Assembly (NCBI GenBank): GCA_018402085.1
Contig: JAGYJM010000002.1
Coordinates: 2,495,501 to 2,559,500, forward strand
Length of the DNA stretch: 64,000 bases
Reading direction: 5' to 3'
From: Flavobacteriales bacterium
GTDB taxonomy: Bacteria; Bacteroidota; Bacteroidia; Flavobacteriales_D; Sanyastnellaceae
Translations under genes and position numbers: made by a program
Shown here: one piece after another, positions 26,401 to 34,440 of the stretch
How positions within the stretch are numbered: the stretch's first letter is position 1
How the letters are laid out: every line of letters starts with the position of its first letter
The notes under the pieces: generated by a model
The model's input: only the letters and a program-made list of their open reading frames with translations
The model's database searches: none
Told to the model about the DNA's origin: nothing

Positions 26401-28491
26401 TTAGTCTTTGAGGCAACGAACAGAGACCCCATGTTTCTTAGCGCCACTGGACCTTTCCACACCGCCCCAGTGGTTATACAGGAGGCGCCACCAGGCAAGG
26501 CCCATAATGTGCTCCGAAGAACTCCACCAGTGGCCTCTGCTGCCAATTTGGTCGAATAAGCCATTGTTGACGACACGGCCACCGGCTGGAAGACCTGAAA
26601 AACCGCTTTCATTTGTTGCAGGTGCATTCGGAGCATCCCAGTAAGTTGTACCCGTACTCTTCATTTTACCACCTGCAACCGCCTCGCCACCGAGGTAATC
26701 GGTTAAGATGGTCCATTCAGCGTCGGTGGGCACGTGCCAGCCTGTTGGACATACATTTCGATCATCTACAGTCACGTACCAGTTGTAAAGTTTGCCATAA
26801 GGACACTCATACGCCGGGTCATTGTCATAATAGCACCATGCCCCTGTTGTGAGGTCTACCCATTGGCCGTTTGCAGTCACCTCCGGGATCGGATCCCCAT
26901 TCGCGTAGTGTTCAACGGTGAGGTTTTCTGCCATCCATTCTTGTTGGCCAATGACAATCGTGCGGTAGGTGTTGCCGTCGATGTCTGTCACTGAGCCGTA
27001 CACCAATTCAGGATTGTGCACGTTTTCAGCACCGCAGGTATGCGCATCACCAACAATTCCAAAGATGCAACTGCCGTCATCATCGGTAGCAGATTCATCG
27101 TAGTTGGTGGCTGCAGGGTCTGTGCAACCGGCAACCTCTAACTCATCAGGTATGCCGTCGCCATCCGCATCGTTGATGGGGTTGCCGTCGCAGTTGAAGA
27201 ATTCTTCAGGGTAGGTGCATGACCCGTCTGAGTAAAGCGCCTCAGGGTCGTAGTTGCACGCTGCTTCATCGTCGCAGCCGGCATCGCTGCAACTGTAGCC
27301 AAAGGCAGCGAGAAAAGACAGCAAATCATTGGTGTCAACGAGTCCGTTATTATCAAAATCGCCTTTGCAGGTGTACAGGCAAGAGCCGTCATCATCGGTA
27401 GCGGTTTCATCATAGTTAATGGCATCAGGATACGTACAACCATATATTTCTTCTGAATCGCACACCCCGTTTTGGTTGTCATCGTTCAAGCAGTTGCCAT
27501 CACAGTCAAAGCCATTTTCCGGGAAGGTGCATGAGCCATCATCATCCGTCGCTTCTGCGACGTAGTTGCAGGCATCTGTGTAAGTACACCCAAACACCTC
27601 GTCTTCATTGCACACCCCGTTGTTGTTGCAATCGTTCAGGCAGTTGCCGTCGCAATCAAGATTGGGTTCAGCATACACACACTCCCCTTCTTGCTCAAAG
27701 TTGCAGGCGGTCGGGTCGGCGCAGGGGGCCACGTAGGGTTCACCGGTGTAAAGGGCGGTGATTTCTTCGGGGGTCAGGGCGCGGTTGTAGATGGCGATGT
27801 CGTCTATCAAAGCATCAGTAACTTCATAATACACGTCAAGGTCAGAATTGGATGCTCGGCCTACGAATAGAGGCTCAGTTGAATGATTTATTGAACTAAA
27901 GCCGTCGACTGTAACTGCATCTGCTAAAACTCCATTTATGTATATCCATCCAGCTGAAACATTAGCGTCAACTACAACTACAATGTGGTTCCACACATTG
28001 TATTCCATTTGCGCTTCTAAATTGAGGTTAGGCGAAGCACTAAGTGGAGAGGAATTTATTACGGTCCAGCACCTTACAATACCATTCTGGTTATCTATGA
28101 ATATTGAAAAGTCGTCATCGGGATCTGACTGCCACCCCCATTTGTTTACCAAACCGGCGCCGTCCTCGTTGATTAAACGAACAAAGGCCCATGTAGAAAT
28201 GGTCAACTCATTAGTGGCTTCCCAATTAAAAACTTCTGAGTCTTGGATCGCTAAATAAGTATTTGGAGTAACATCCGAAGAGGCTAATGAAACACCATTT
28301 CGATCAACCCCAAAATCCGCCCCATTCACTAGCCCGTTATTCCCATTCCCACTCTCGTCATTGGCATTGCCATTGAAGGGCCACCAGCCCACGAGGCCTT
28401 CGGTGGGCAGGTAATCAGGCAGCTGGGCCTGGGCGGTAAGCGCAGCGAGCAGCAGAAGTGTGCTCAAAACTGCAATTGAGAGTTTTTTCAT
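26401..28491 (-). CDS. LamG / Asp-rich repeat / FISUMP surface protein
   Basis: A 696-residue exported protein with signal peptide (STLLLLAALTAQAQ). Residues about 30-250 form a LamG/concanavalin-like domain (GLVGWWPFNGNANDESGNGNNG, then FVGRASN and IDDIAIYNRALTPEEI). Residues about 255-480 carry repeats of the type C-T-x-P-x-A-x-N-Y-D-x-x-A-T-D-D-D-G-S-C, alternating with D-C-D-G-N-C-L-N-D, and a dockerin-like KGDFDNNGLVDTNDLLSFL. The last 200 residues are a FISUMP domain (VYGSVTDIDGNTYRTI, EWMAENL, YGKLYNWY, CPTGWHVPTDAEWT, GFSGLPAGGR, WWSSSE, VRCLKD). No T9SS sorting domain is visible. The role is probably surface binding; the ligand is unknown. Confidence 0.9.
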   Translation of the reverse strand: MKKLSIAVLSTLLLLAALTAQAQLPDYLPTEGLVGWWPFNGNANDESGNGNNGLVNGADFGVDRNGVSLASSDVTPNTYLAIQDSEVFNWEATNELTISTWAFVRLINEDGAGLVNKWGWQSDPDDDFSIFIDNQNGIVRCWTVINSSPLSASPNLNLEAQMEYNVWNHIVVVVDANVSAGWIYINGVLADAVTVDGFSSINHSTEPLFVGRASNSDLDVYYEVTDALIDDIAIYNRALTPEEITALYTGEPYVAPCADPTACNFEQEGECVYAEPNLDCDGNCLNDCNNNGVCNEDEVFGCTYTDACNYVAEATDDDGSCTFPENGFDCDGNCLNDDNQNGVCDSEEIYGCTYPDAINYDETATDDDGSCLYTCKGDFDNNGLVDTNDLLSFLAAFGYSCSDAGCDDEAACNYDPEALYSDGSCTYPEEFFNCDGNPINDADGDGIPDELEVAGCTDPAATNYDESATDDDGSCIFGIVGDAHTCGAENVHNPELVYGSVTDIDGNTYRTIVIGQQEWMAENLTVEHYANGDPIPEVTANGQWVDLTTGAWCYYDNDPAYECPYGKLYNWYVTVDDRNVCPTGWHVPTDAEWTILTDYLGGEAVAGGKMKSTGTTYWDAPNAPATNESGFSGLPAGGRVVNNGLFDQIGSRGHWWSSSEHIMGLAWWRLLYNHWGGVERSSGAKKHGVSVRCLKD

Positions 28492-28643
28492 CAGTTGTTT
28501 ACTTAAGACCTCTAAATATACAACAGATAAATATCAACAGCTCTCTTTCTTCGATGAATGGGAAAATGGGTTCGCTGAAGTGGGTTGGGGGTGGGCAAAC
28601 GGCCATAAGCCGTACCCTTTTGATTCTAAGCCAACTAGCTTAC

Positions 28644-28717
28644 TTGTGCCACTACCACTCTCAATCCATTTACACATTTACCCGCCCAAGGCATTATTGT
28701 GTAACCAAGTGGCACAA
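28644..28717. repeat. 10-bp inverted repeat, 54-nt spacer
   Basis: TTGTGCCACT (28644-28653) and AGTGGCACAA (28708-28717), located in the 447-bp gap upstream of the FISUMP gene. An ACGGC-CATAA-GCCGT hairpin lies near 28598. Confidence 0.55.
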
Positions 28718-28739
28718 TAACAGCTAATATAGGGTGTAT

Positions 28740-28925
28740 TGTGTCAAGGCACAATGCATAATTCACGATTCACAACGTATAATTCAGAATGCACGATTTA
28801 TAATGTACGATGCAGGATTCAGAATGCACGATTCATGATGTATGATTCATGATTCATGATGCGAAATTCAGCTTGCACGATGCCTGGTGAGTGCTCACGC
28901 CACCCTAATTATGAATTATGCTGTG
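28740..28925. repeat. Degenerate ATTCA/ATGCA low-complexity repeat
   Basis: An irregular series of 8-12-bp units such as ataattcacgatt, cagaatgcacgatt and catgattcatgatg. It fills the rest of the gap before 28939, and no gene is seen here. Confidence 0.7.
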
Positions 28926-28938
28926 CATTATGAATCCC

Positions 28939-29181
28939 CTAAAGCTCCGGGAGGTCGAGGTTATCGAGGTAGTCGTCGCGGACTTTCGACTCGTCAACCG
29001 GTTCGATGTAATCAATGATGTTGAGTCCGAAGCGTTTCCAGACTTCAATGTAGAGGCCTTCGATATGGAATAGGCCTATTTGAAACCCGCCATGTAAGCG
29101 ATTGGCCAGAAAGACTCCTTTCGTTTTGAGCAGCTGGTAGCGCTCGGCTTTCGACTTCTTGCGGAAGGCTTCAGGCGTCAT
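28939..29181 (-). CDS. Small conserved-type hypothetical protein
   Basis: An 80-residue soluble protein starting MTPEAFRKKSKAERYQLLKTKG, with no signal peptide or known motif. The pattern (charged helix, GVFLANRLHGGFQIGLFHIEGLYIEVWKRFG, acidic tail) resembles short hypothetical proteins that I associate with Bacteroidota; I cannot name a family. It starts 14 nt downstream of the TPR/PD40 gene on the same strand, so the two are probably co-transcribed. Codon use looks normal for the window. Function unknown. Confidence 0.65.
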   Translation of the reverse strand: MTPEAFRKKSKAERYQLLKTKGVFLANRLHGGFQIGLFHIEGLYIEVWKRFGLNIIDYIEPVDESKVRDDYLDNLDLPEL

Positions 29182-29195
29182 GCCATCAAAACAAG

Positions 29196-30821
29196 CTACT
29201 GAATGGTAAGTTCTTCGTTGAGCAGGGCCTCCCCTTTTCCGGAGAGGTCGATGGTGAAGACTTTTGCTCCTTTCATTTTCCGATCCGTGGCTTCAGCGCG
29301 GTAGGTTACCCCGCCCGGCAGATTGATCTTTACGCGTCCTGCGCGGGAGGTGTTGTCTTCAGCTACCATGCGTTCGCCGCTCTCTCCTACGAAAATCCGC
29401 ACTTCTGCACCCTTTACAACGTCACCTGTCTGGTCTTTCACTGTGAGCAAAAGGGTGCCGTAGTTACTCTCATCGTACCCGTCACTGACCAGCTCGTAGT
29501 CACTCACGTCAACTTTATAGATGTCGCGCTCACCGAGTGCATCGTCGTACTCAGCAGCGATGTACATGGTTTGGTTGTCATTGGTCAGTGAAAAGGTAGA
29601 CTCCTCGTTCACGGTATTGATCGGATAGCCGAGGTTCACCGGTATGCTCCATTGACCATTCACAAATTCGGTGCGGAAGATGTCATAACTCCCCAGTGTC
29701 TGGTGGCCGTTACTCGCAAAGTAAAGGGTCTTGCCATCGGGGTGAATGAAGACAAACTTTTCATCAAGCGAAGTATTGATGACCTGTCCGAGATTTTGCG
29801 GTTTTGACCAGCCGGCACCGCTCTTCTTCGCGACATAAATATCGCCTTGCCCCATGCCCTGCGGTCGTTCGCTGATAAAGTAGAGCGTCTCACCGTCAGC
29901 TGTAATAGATACTGAGCTTTCGAAATAAGAGGTATTGATCGGCTTATCGAGCTTCTCCGGTGCCTTCCACTCTTCGTCATAAGCATTGAACTGGCTCATG
30001 AAAATATCACCTGCACTGTTCTTATTATTGCGGTACACGAACATTTGTTGTCCGTCAGGTGACACTGAAAGCACTGCGTCATAGGTGGGGGTATTGACGG
30101 CACCTTCAACCCCGCGTGCGTTGCTCCACTCCTGTTTTTCTTCGCTCCACCGGCTGTAATAAACATCTTCAAAGAATTTGAAATCACCACCTTGATCAAT
30201 TTCACCGCCTACGGAATTGGAGCGTCGAGATGTAAATAGGAGGAGATCACCTTTGGCGGTGATTGAAGGGGCGTATTCATCAAATCGCGTATTCACATCC
30301 GGCCCCATGTTTTCGATTTTGACCGGAACCGGGACATCCATCATCTCTTTGGCGTAACGGCACTGAGCAATGAATCGACGGGCCTCCATCACGTCGAACG
30401 ACCCCTTATTGCCGTTCTCTTCGAGAAACTTACTAAAGCGTTCAATGGCTTCATCAAGCTCAGCCAGTCGATGGTGGATTTTGCCGTAGAAAAAATCAAT
30501 ATTGTCTTGCACTTTTGGGTCAACTTCTACCGCTTGATCGAGGTATTTGGCAGCCAGTCCGTAACGCTTCAGCTCATAGTGACAGCGGGCAGTCCAGTAC
30601 AATGCATTCGCATTATCAGGCTCGGCCTTCAATACTTCGCGGTATATCGTCAGTGCCCCGCGCATATTTTGCTCGTTGAACTCGTGCTTCGCCGCAATCA
30701 TTTTCGCGGGCATGGCTGCCCCCTCCAAGAAGCCGGTATCATTGGTATCTGCCGGCACAGTTTCCCATGCCATTAATTGAACAGAAGTGATCAAAGTGAA
30801 AGTCAGGATCAGGTATTTCAT
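29196..30821 (-). CDS. Exported TPR and PD40 (WD40-like propeller) protein
   Basis: A 541-residue exported protein. The signal peptide MKYLILTFTLITSVQLMAWE fixes the start at 30821; the frame is open 13 codons further. Residues about 35-140 contain TPR repeats (ALTIYREVLKAEPDNANALYWTARCHYELKRYGLAAKYLDQA). Residues about 170-440 hold PD40 propeller blades (APSITAKGDLLLFTSRR, VLSVSPDGQQMFVYRN, SVSITADGETLYFISERP, FIHPDGKTLYFASNG). The C-terminus is a small Ig/carboxypeptidase-regulatory-like domain (LLTVKDQTGDVVKGAEVRIF). This is the arrangement seen in Bacteroidota envelope proteins that usually end in OmpA, but here the OmpA peptidoglycan-binding domain is missing. Confidence 0.87.
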   Translation of the reverse strand: MKYLILTFTLITSVQLMAWETVPADTNDTGFLEGAAMPAKMIAAKHEFNEQNMRGALTIYREVLKAEPDNANALYWTARCHYELKRYGLAAKYLDQAVEVDPKVQDNIDFFYGKIHHRLAELDEAIERFSKFLEENGNKGSFDVMEARRFIAQCRYAKEMMDVPVPVKIENMGPDVNTRFDEYAPSITAKGDLLLFTSRRSNSVGGEIDQGGDFKFFEDVYYSRWSEEKQEWSNARGVEGAVNTPTYDAVLSVSPDGQQMFVYRNNKNSAGDIFMSQFNAYDEEWKAPEKLDKPINTSYFESSVSITADGETLYFISERPQGMGQGDIYVAKKSGAGWSKPQNLGQVINTSLDEKFVFIHPDGKTLYFASNGHQTLGSYDIFRTEFVNGQWSIPVNLGYPINTVNEESTFSLTNDNQTMYIAAEYDDALGERDIYKVDVSDYELVSDGYDESNYGTLLLTVKDQTGDVVKGAEVRIFVGESGERMVAEDNTSRAGRVKINLPGGVTYRAEATDRKMKGAKVFTIDLSGKGEALLNEELTIQ

Positions 30822-30866
30822 GCAGTGCCTATAATTTGACGTGAAATTTACGTATTTCATTCAGTT

Positions 30867-31052
30867 AACCGTCTGCGGTCTGCGGTCTGCGGTCTGCGGT
30901 CTGCCGTCTGCGGTCTGCGGTCTGCGGTCAGCGGTCGGCGGTCGGCGGTCGGCGGTCGGCGGTATGCGGCATGCGGTATGCCTTCTGCCGTCTGCGGTCA
31001 GCCGTCGGCGGTCTGCGGTCGGCGGTATGCGGTATGCGGTATGCCTTCTGCG
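30867..31052 (+). repeat. Heptanucleotide microsatellite 1 (CTGCGGT)
   Basis: About 25 tandem 7-mers of CTGCGGT and single-base variants (CGGCGGT, ATGCGGT, CTGCCGT). It holds open frames in several phases because few stop codons can form. No gene is proposed. Confidence 0.9.
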
Positions 31053-31066
31053 CTGCACTCCGGACC

Positions 31067-31318
31067 TCCGAATTCTGTCAGGCGGACGCGATAAATCGCG
31101 TCCCTACGAAGCCGCACAAATTGAAGCAAGCACTGCACCCCAGCCCCTCGAAATTCTGTCAGGCGGACGCGATAAATCGCGTCCCTACGAAGCCGCACAA
31201 ATTGAAGCGAGCACTGCACCCCAGACCCTCGAAATTCTGTCAGGCGGACGCGATAAATCGCGTCCCTACGAAGCCGCACAAATTGAAGCGAGCACTGCAC
31301 CCCAGACCCCAGCCCCCT
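31067..31318 (+). repeat. Class I-C palindromes in 81-bp tandem units
   Basis: Three direct 81-bp units, each with GGACGCGAT-AA-ATCGCGTCC (31084-31103, 31165-31184, 31246-31265) followed by CCCTACGAAG and a linker. The end CGTCCCTA matches the end of class I-A. Confidence 0.92.
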
Positions 31319-31346
31319 GACACCTGACACCTGACTCTAGACTCCT

Positions 31347-31354
31347 TACCTTTG
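31347..31354 (+). promoter_or_regulatory. -7 box TACCTTTG of murQ
   Basis: Five bases (CAACC) separate the box from the ATG, predicting a leaderless mRNA. Confidence 0.7.
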
Positions 31355-31359
31355 CAACC

Positions 31360-32184
31360 ATGAATGACCACCTGCCCCATACTGAACGCTCAGGCAAGCA
31401 TGACAACCTCGAGCAACTCCCGGCTGACGAGCTGTTGCTTCGCATGAACGAAGAAGACCAGAGCGTGGCCTTGACGGTTCGTTCGGTGATTCCGGAGGTG
31501 GCCAGAGTGGTGGAGAAAGCCGCTGCGCAAATGGCTGTTGGCGGACGGCTCTTCTACCTCGGCGCAGGTACGAGCGGACGTCTCGGTATTGTTGACGCCA
31601 GTGAATGTCCGCCAACCTTCGGTATCGAACACGGACGGGTAATCGGGTTGATTGCGGGTGGCGACCAGGCCATCCGGAAGGCGGTAGAATTTGCCGAAGA
31701 TGACCCGGAGGGCGGCTGGAATGACCTGAAAGCACATCAGGTGAGCGAAAAAGACTTCGTGGTCGGCATTGCGGCAAGCGGACGCACGCCTTATGTGGTA
31801 GGCGCCATCCAGCGCTGTCGCGCTGAAAACATACCTACCGCCTGCATTACCTGCAATGAAAATACGGCTTTGGAAGAAGCTGCTGAATTTCCGATTGTCG
31901 CGGTCACCGGAGCAGAATTCGTCACCGGAAGCACGCGACTGAAAGCCGGAACTGCCCAGAAGCTGATCCTGAATATGCTTTCTACGGGTGTAATGATCAA
32001 ATTGGGGAGGGTAAAAGGCAATAAGATGGTAGATATGCAACTTGCCAACGCAAAACTTGTTGAACGAGGCACACGTATGATTGTGCAAGAACTCGGCGTT
32101 AGTGCTGAAGAAGCGCAGGCTATGCTGGAGGAGCATGGCAGTGTGCGCAAAGCGATGAATAACTCAAAAAAGAAGGATCACTAA
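31360..32184 (+). CDS. murQ: N-acetylmuramic acid 6-phosphate etherase
   Basis: Cleaves the lactyl ether of MurNAc-6-P during cell-wall recycling. It is a 274-residue SIS-domain protein with the signature GGRLFYLGAGTSGRLGIVDASECPPTFG (about 60-87). GLIAGGDQAIRKAVEFAEDD contains the catalytic Glu region, followed by DFVVGIAASGRTPYVVGAI and GSTRLKAGTAQKLILNMLSTGVM. The start fits family length. The TAA stop is directly followed by the GTG of the next gene. It is flanked on the outer sides by heptanucleotide microsatellites. A class III hairpin lies at 31806-31824. Confidence 0.95.
   Translation: MNDHLPHTERSGKHDNLEQLPADELLLRMNEEDQSVALTVRSVIPEVARVVEKAAAQMAVGGRLFYLGAGTSGRLGIVDASECPPTFGIEHGRVIGLIAGGDQAIRKAVEFAEDDPEGGWNDLKAHQVSEKDFVVGIAASGRTPYVVGAIQRCRAENIPTACITCNENTALEEAAEFPIVAVTGAEFVTGSTRLKAGTAQKLILNMLSTGVMIKLGRVKGNKMVDMQLANAKLVERGTRMIVQELGVSAEEAQAMLEEHGSVRKAMNNSKKKDH
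31806..31824 (+). repeat. Class III CATCC-hairpin, copy 8 (in murQ)
   Basis: CATCC-AGCGC-TGTC-GCGCT, perfect stem but atypical loop. Encodes I-Q-R-C-R-A. Confidence 0.6.
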
Positions 32185-32766
32185 GTGCACCACCTCGAAC
32201 CGTTCTACAACTGGCGGAGCTACTACATTTCAAGTGAAGACCCGCAATCGCCATTTTTCGATCGTGAATACAGTGAATTTACGTTCTCGGAGAAGATTTA
32301 TGACCATTTTATTCATCCCCAATGGGATAATTTCGGTTCATCAACGCTCTTTCTGAAGATCCTTTACGTTGAATACAATGAGGGCTTCGCTGTGCTCGAA
32401 TTCATCGGCGAATGGAACGATTGCCTCTACAACGACATCATGCTACTCAAACGCAATCTCATTGAACATATGATGTACGCAGGTATACGTAAGTTCATTC
32501 TGATCGGTGAGAATGTGCTTAATTTTCACAGCTCTGATGACTGTTACTACGAGGAGTGGTTTGATGAGGTCGAAGATGCCGAAGGCTGGATCGCCCTCCT
32601 CAATTTCCGCGAGCATGTGCTGGATGACCTGAAGGATGCCGATATCGACAGCTATTTTGTGCTGGGCGGACAACTCAACGACCTGAGCTGGAGAACCTAT
32701 AGCCCTATGCAGCTCTATCGCAAGGTAGACGATCAGGTGATGAAGCGGTTGGGGATGGCTTTTTAG
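32185..32766 (+). CDS. Hypothetical acidic protein downstream of murQ
   Basis: A 193-residue soluble protein, rich in Asp, Glu and aromatic residues, beginning GTG at 32185 with no gap after the murQ stop (TAAGTG). Start MHHLEPFYNWRSYYISSEDPQSPFF. No signal peptide and no motif that I recognise. The tight junction with murQ implies co-translation and possibly a shared cell-wall or stress context. A conserved Bacteroidota family of unknown function is likely but unproven. Its stop is followed at once by the second heptanucleotide microsatellite. Confidence 0.8.
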   Translation: MHHLEPFYNWRSYYISSEDPQSPFFDREYSEFTFSEKIYDHFIHPQWDNFGSSTLFLKILYVEYNEGFAVLEFIGEWNDCLYNDIMLLKRNLIEHMMYAGIRKFILIGENVLNFHSSDDCYYEEWFDEVEDAEGWIALLNFREHVLDDLKDADIDSYFVLGGQLNDLSWRTYSPMQLYRKVDDQVMKRLGMAF

Positions 32767-32946
32767 CCGTCAGCTGTCTGCCGTCTGCCGTCTGCTGTCT
32801 GCCGTCTGCTGTCTGCTGTCTGCCGTCTGCCGTCAGCGGTCTGCGGTCTGCGGTCTGCCGTCTGCGGTCTGCGGTCTGCTGTCTGCTGTCTGCCGTCTGC
32901 CGTCTGCGGTCTGCCGTCTGCTGTCTGCTGTCTGCCGTCTGCCGTC
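32767..32946 (+). repeat. Heptanucleotide microsatellite 2 (CTGCCGT/CTGCTGT)
   Basis: About 25 tandem 7-mers (CTGCCGT, CTGCTGT, CTGCGGT) starting at the last codon of the preceding gene. It has the same strand orientation and period as the array at 30867. Confidence 0.9.
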
Positions 32947-33082
32947 AGAGGCAATTCAGAATTCAGAATTCATAGTGGGCGGTTTATGCTGGATGCTGAT
33001 TTTTTTAGCGACCAACGCTCTCCTGAGAGCAGGAGAGCTGCGGGGCTGAGAGGTTGAAGAAGTAGCTGTGTCAGCACATATT

Positions 33083-33272
33083 AAGGACGCATTAAATGCA
33101 TCCCTAAAACTTGCTTAGAATAAAATGTGTAGCGCAAGAATGCGCTGATCAAAGCCCCTGATAATTCCCAGATCGTCCATAGGTCGATCAGTCGATAGGT
33201 CGATCAGTCTACCAGTTTCCCGGTTTGCCAGCGGACCTGACTGCGGCAGACAGGACGCGATAAATCGCGTCC
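33083..33272. repeat. Mixed palindromic remnants
   Basis: Four elements: ggacgcattaaatgcatcc (33084-33102, imperfect class I-like); a class II hairpin AGCGCA-AGAA-TGCGCT (33131-33146); a taggtcgat/ccagtttcccggttt fragment (about 33180-33225) shared with the 55-kb array; and a solo class I-C palindrome (33253-33272). The 512-bp gap 32767-33278 holds no gene. Confidence 0.8.
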
Positions 33273-33278
33273 CTACAA

Positions 33279-33761
33279 TCACCTATTTTCAATACTTCTC
33301 CTACCTCGCTCCCTCCCTACCTCCCTAAAAACCTCCAGCGCTTTGCGGTCAGCGGGGAATGTCAGCTCACGGAGCTCAATTTCGGAGAGCTTCTTCCATC
33401 GAAACGATTCTTCGCCTTCTTCAAACGACTGAAAATCAAAGGGCTTTTTCGCCTCTCGAAATTGAGGAGCTCCTTTCAGCTCTGCCCGATAGTAAATCGA
33501 AAGCACCTGATCCATCTTGCGGAAACTGCTTTGCAAATAGAAATCAGTGGTGTAGACATGCTCCATCACCTCAACTGATTGTCCGAGCTCTTCCAGTGCC
33601 TCGCGCTTCGCGCAATCAATGGTGCCCTCTCCGAACTCGAGTCCGCCGCCCGGAAACTTCGTGCAATGCCTGCCCGCCAGGATTTCGTCTGACAATAACA
33701 GTTCGCTGTTCTGATTAAGAATCAGCATGTACACCCGGATATTGAAACGATCCGGCATCAT
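33279..33761 (-). CDS. NUDIX hydrolase
   Basis: A 160-residue pyrophosphohydrolase. The Nudix box GGGLEFGEGTIDCAKREALEELGQ (about 43-66) fits GX5EX7REUXEEXGU. The N-terminus is FNIRVYMLILNQNSELLLSDEI. Substrates of such proteins are nucleoside diphosphate derivatives linked to another group, and the exact one is not predictable. The ATG overlaps the mnmD stop by 4 nt, so it is the downstream member of a two-gene operon. Confidence 0.92.
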   Translation of the reverse strand: MMPDRFNIRVYMLILNQNSELLLSDEILAGRHCTKFPGGGLEFGEGTIDCAKREALEELGQSVEVMEHVYTTDFYLQSSFRKMDQVLSIYYRAELKGAPQFREAKKPFDFQSFEEGEESFRWKKLSEIELRELTFPADRKALEVFREVGRERGRRSIENR

Positions 33762-34423
33762 GGCTTGGTGGCTCTTAGCATTTCGCGCTTCCCCGGAGGT
33801 CCGGGCAGTCTTTCCACCTCGAAGCCCACAGACTGCAAGTCACGGCGCACCTGTCCTTTCGCGCAGTAAGTGACCAGCACCCCTCCAGGCGACAGCAGCC
33901 GAAACATCTTTTCAAAATGTTCAGGCTGCCACATATCAGCCTGTGCCCTTGGACCAAAGGCATCGTAGTAAACGAGGTCTGCACTGTAATCTACCCCCTC
34001 AAAATCCTGGAGTTTAGCTTTTCTTTTAATCAGGTTGAACTGTGGATGCAATCGCACCGTAACATCCCACGCTTTCGCGTGGAGCGCATGAAAAAACTCT
34101 TGCTGAGAGAGGTCGTCGCCGGCATAATTCAACTCTGCGGCCTCCTCTTCGGTGACCGGATAAGCCTCAAGTCCGGTGTATTCAATAATCACCTTTGTAT
34201 TGCGCAGCGCCTGAAATGTAAGCAGCGCATTGAGTCCGGTACCGAAGCCCACCTCGAAGATGCGAATCACCGCCAGCCGCTCCATCAGCGGATGCAGCCC
34301 TTCACCAATAAAAATGTGCATAGATTCCTGAACAGCGCCGTGCCGCGAGTGATAGGTCTCATCAAGGCCTTCCACTTCTATGCTCGACGAGCCATCTTTG
34401 GTCTGAATTATGCGTCGCTTCAC
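33758..34423 (-). CDS. mnmD: tRNA U34 methyltransferase, MnmD type
   Basis: SAM-dependent methyltransferase corresponding to the N-terminal domain of MnmC. It completes mnm5(s2)U at the wobble position of tRNA. It has 221 residues: QTKDGSSSIEV and ETYHSRHGAVQESMHIFI at the N-terminus, the SAM motif IFEVGFGTGLNALLTF (about 54-69), and DLVYYDAFGPRAQADMWQPEHFEKM, the characteristic D-AF-P...W. The FAD oxidase half of MnmC is absent. It starts with GTG at 34423, only four bases after a TACCTTTG box, so a leaderless message is likely. Confidence 0.92.
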   Translation of the reverse strand: MKRRIIQTKDGSSSIEVEGLDETYHSRHGAVQESMHIFIGEGLHPLMERLAVIRIFEVGFGTGLNALLTFQALRNTKVIIEYTGLEAYPVTEEEAAELNYAGDDLSQQEFFHALHAKAWDVTVRLHPQFNLIKRKAKLQDFEGVDYSADLVYYDAFGPRAQADMWQPEHFEKMFRLLSPGGVLVTYCAKGQVRRDLQSVGFEVERLPGPPGKREMLRATKP

Positions 34424-34427
34424 GACA

Positions 34428-34435
34428 CAAAGGTA
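34428..34435 (-). promoter_or_regulatory. -7 box TACCTTTG of mnmD
   Basis: Minus strand; four bases to the GTG start codon. Confidence 0.7.
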
Positions 34436-34440
34436 GCGGT

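Noticed and set aside
30841-31327. Frames of 118-159 codons through the heptanucleotide and 81-bp repeats
   Set aside because: Low-complexity translation in several frames; nothing protein-like.
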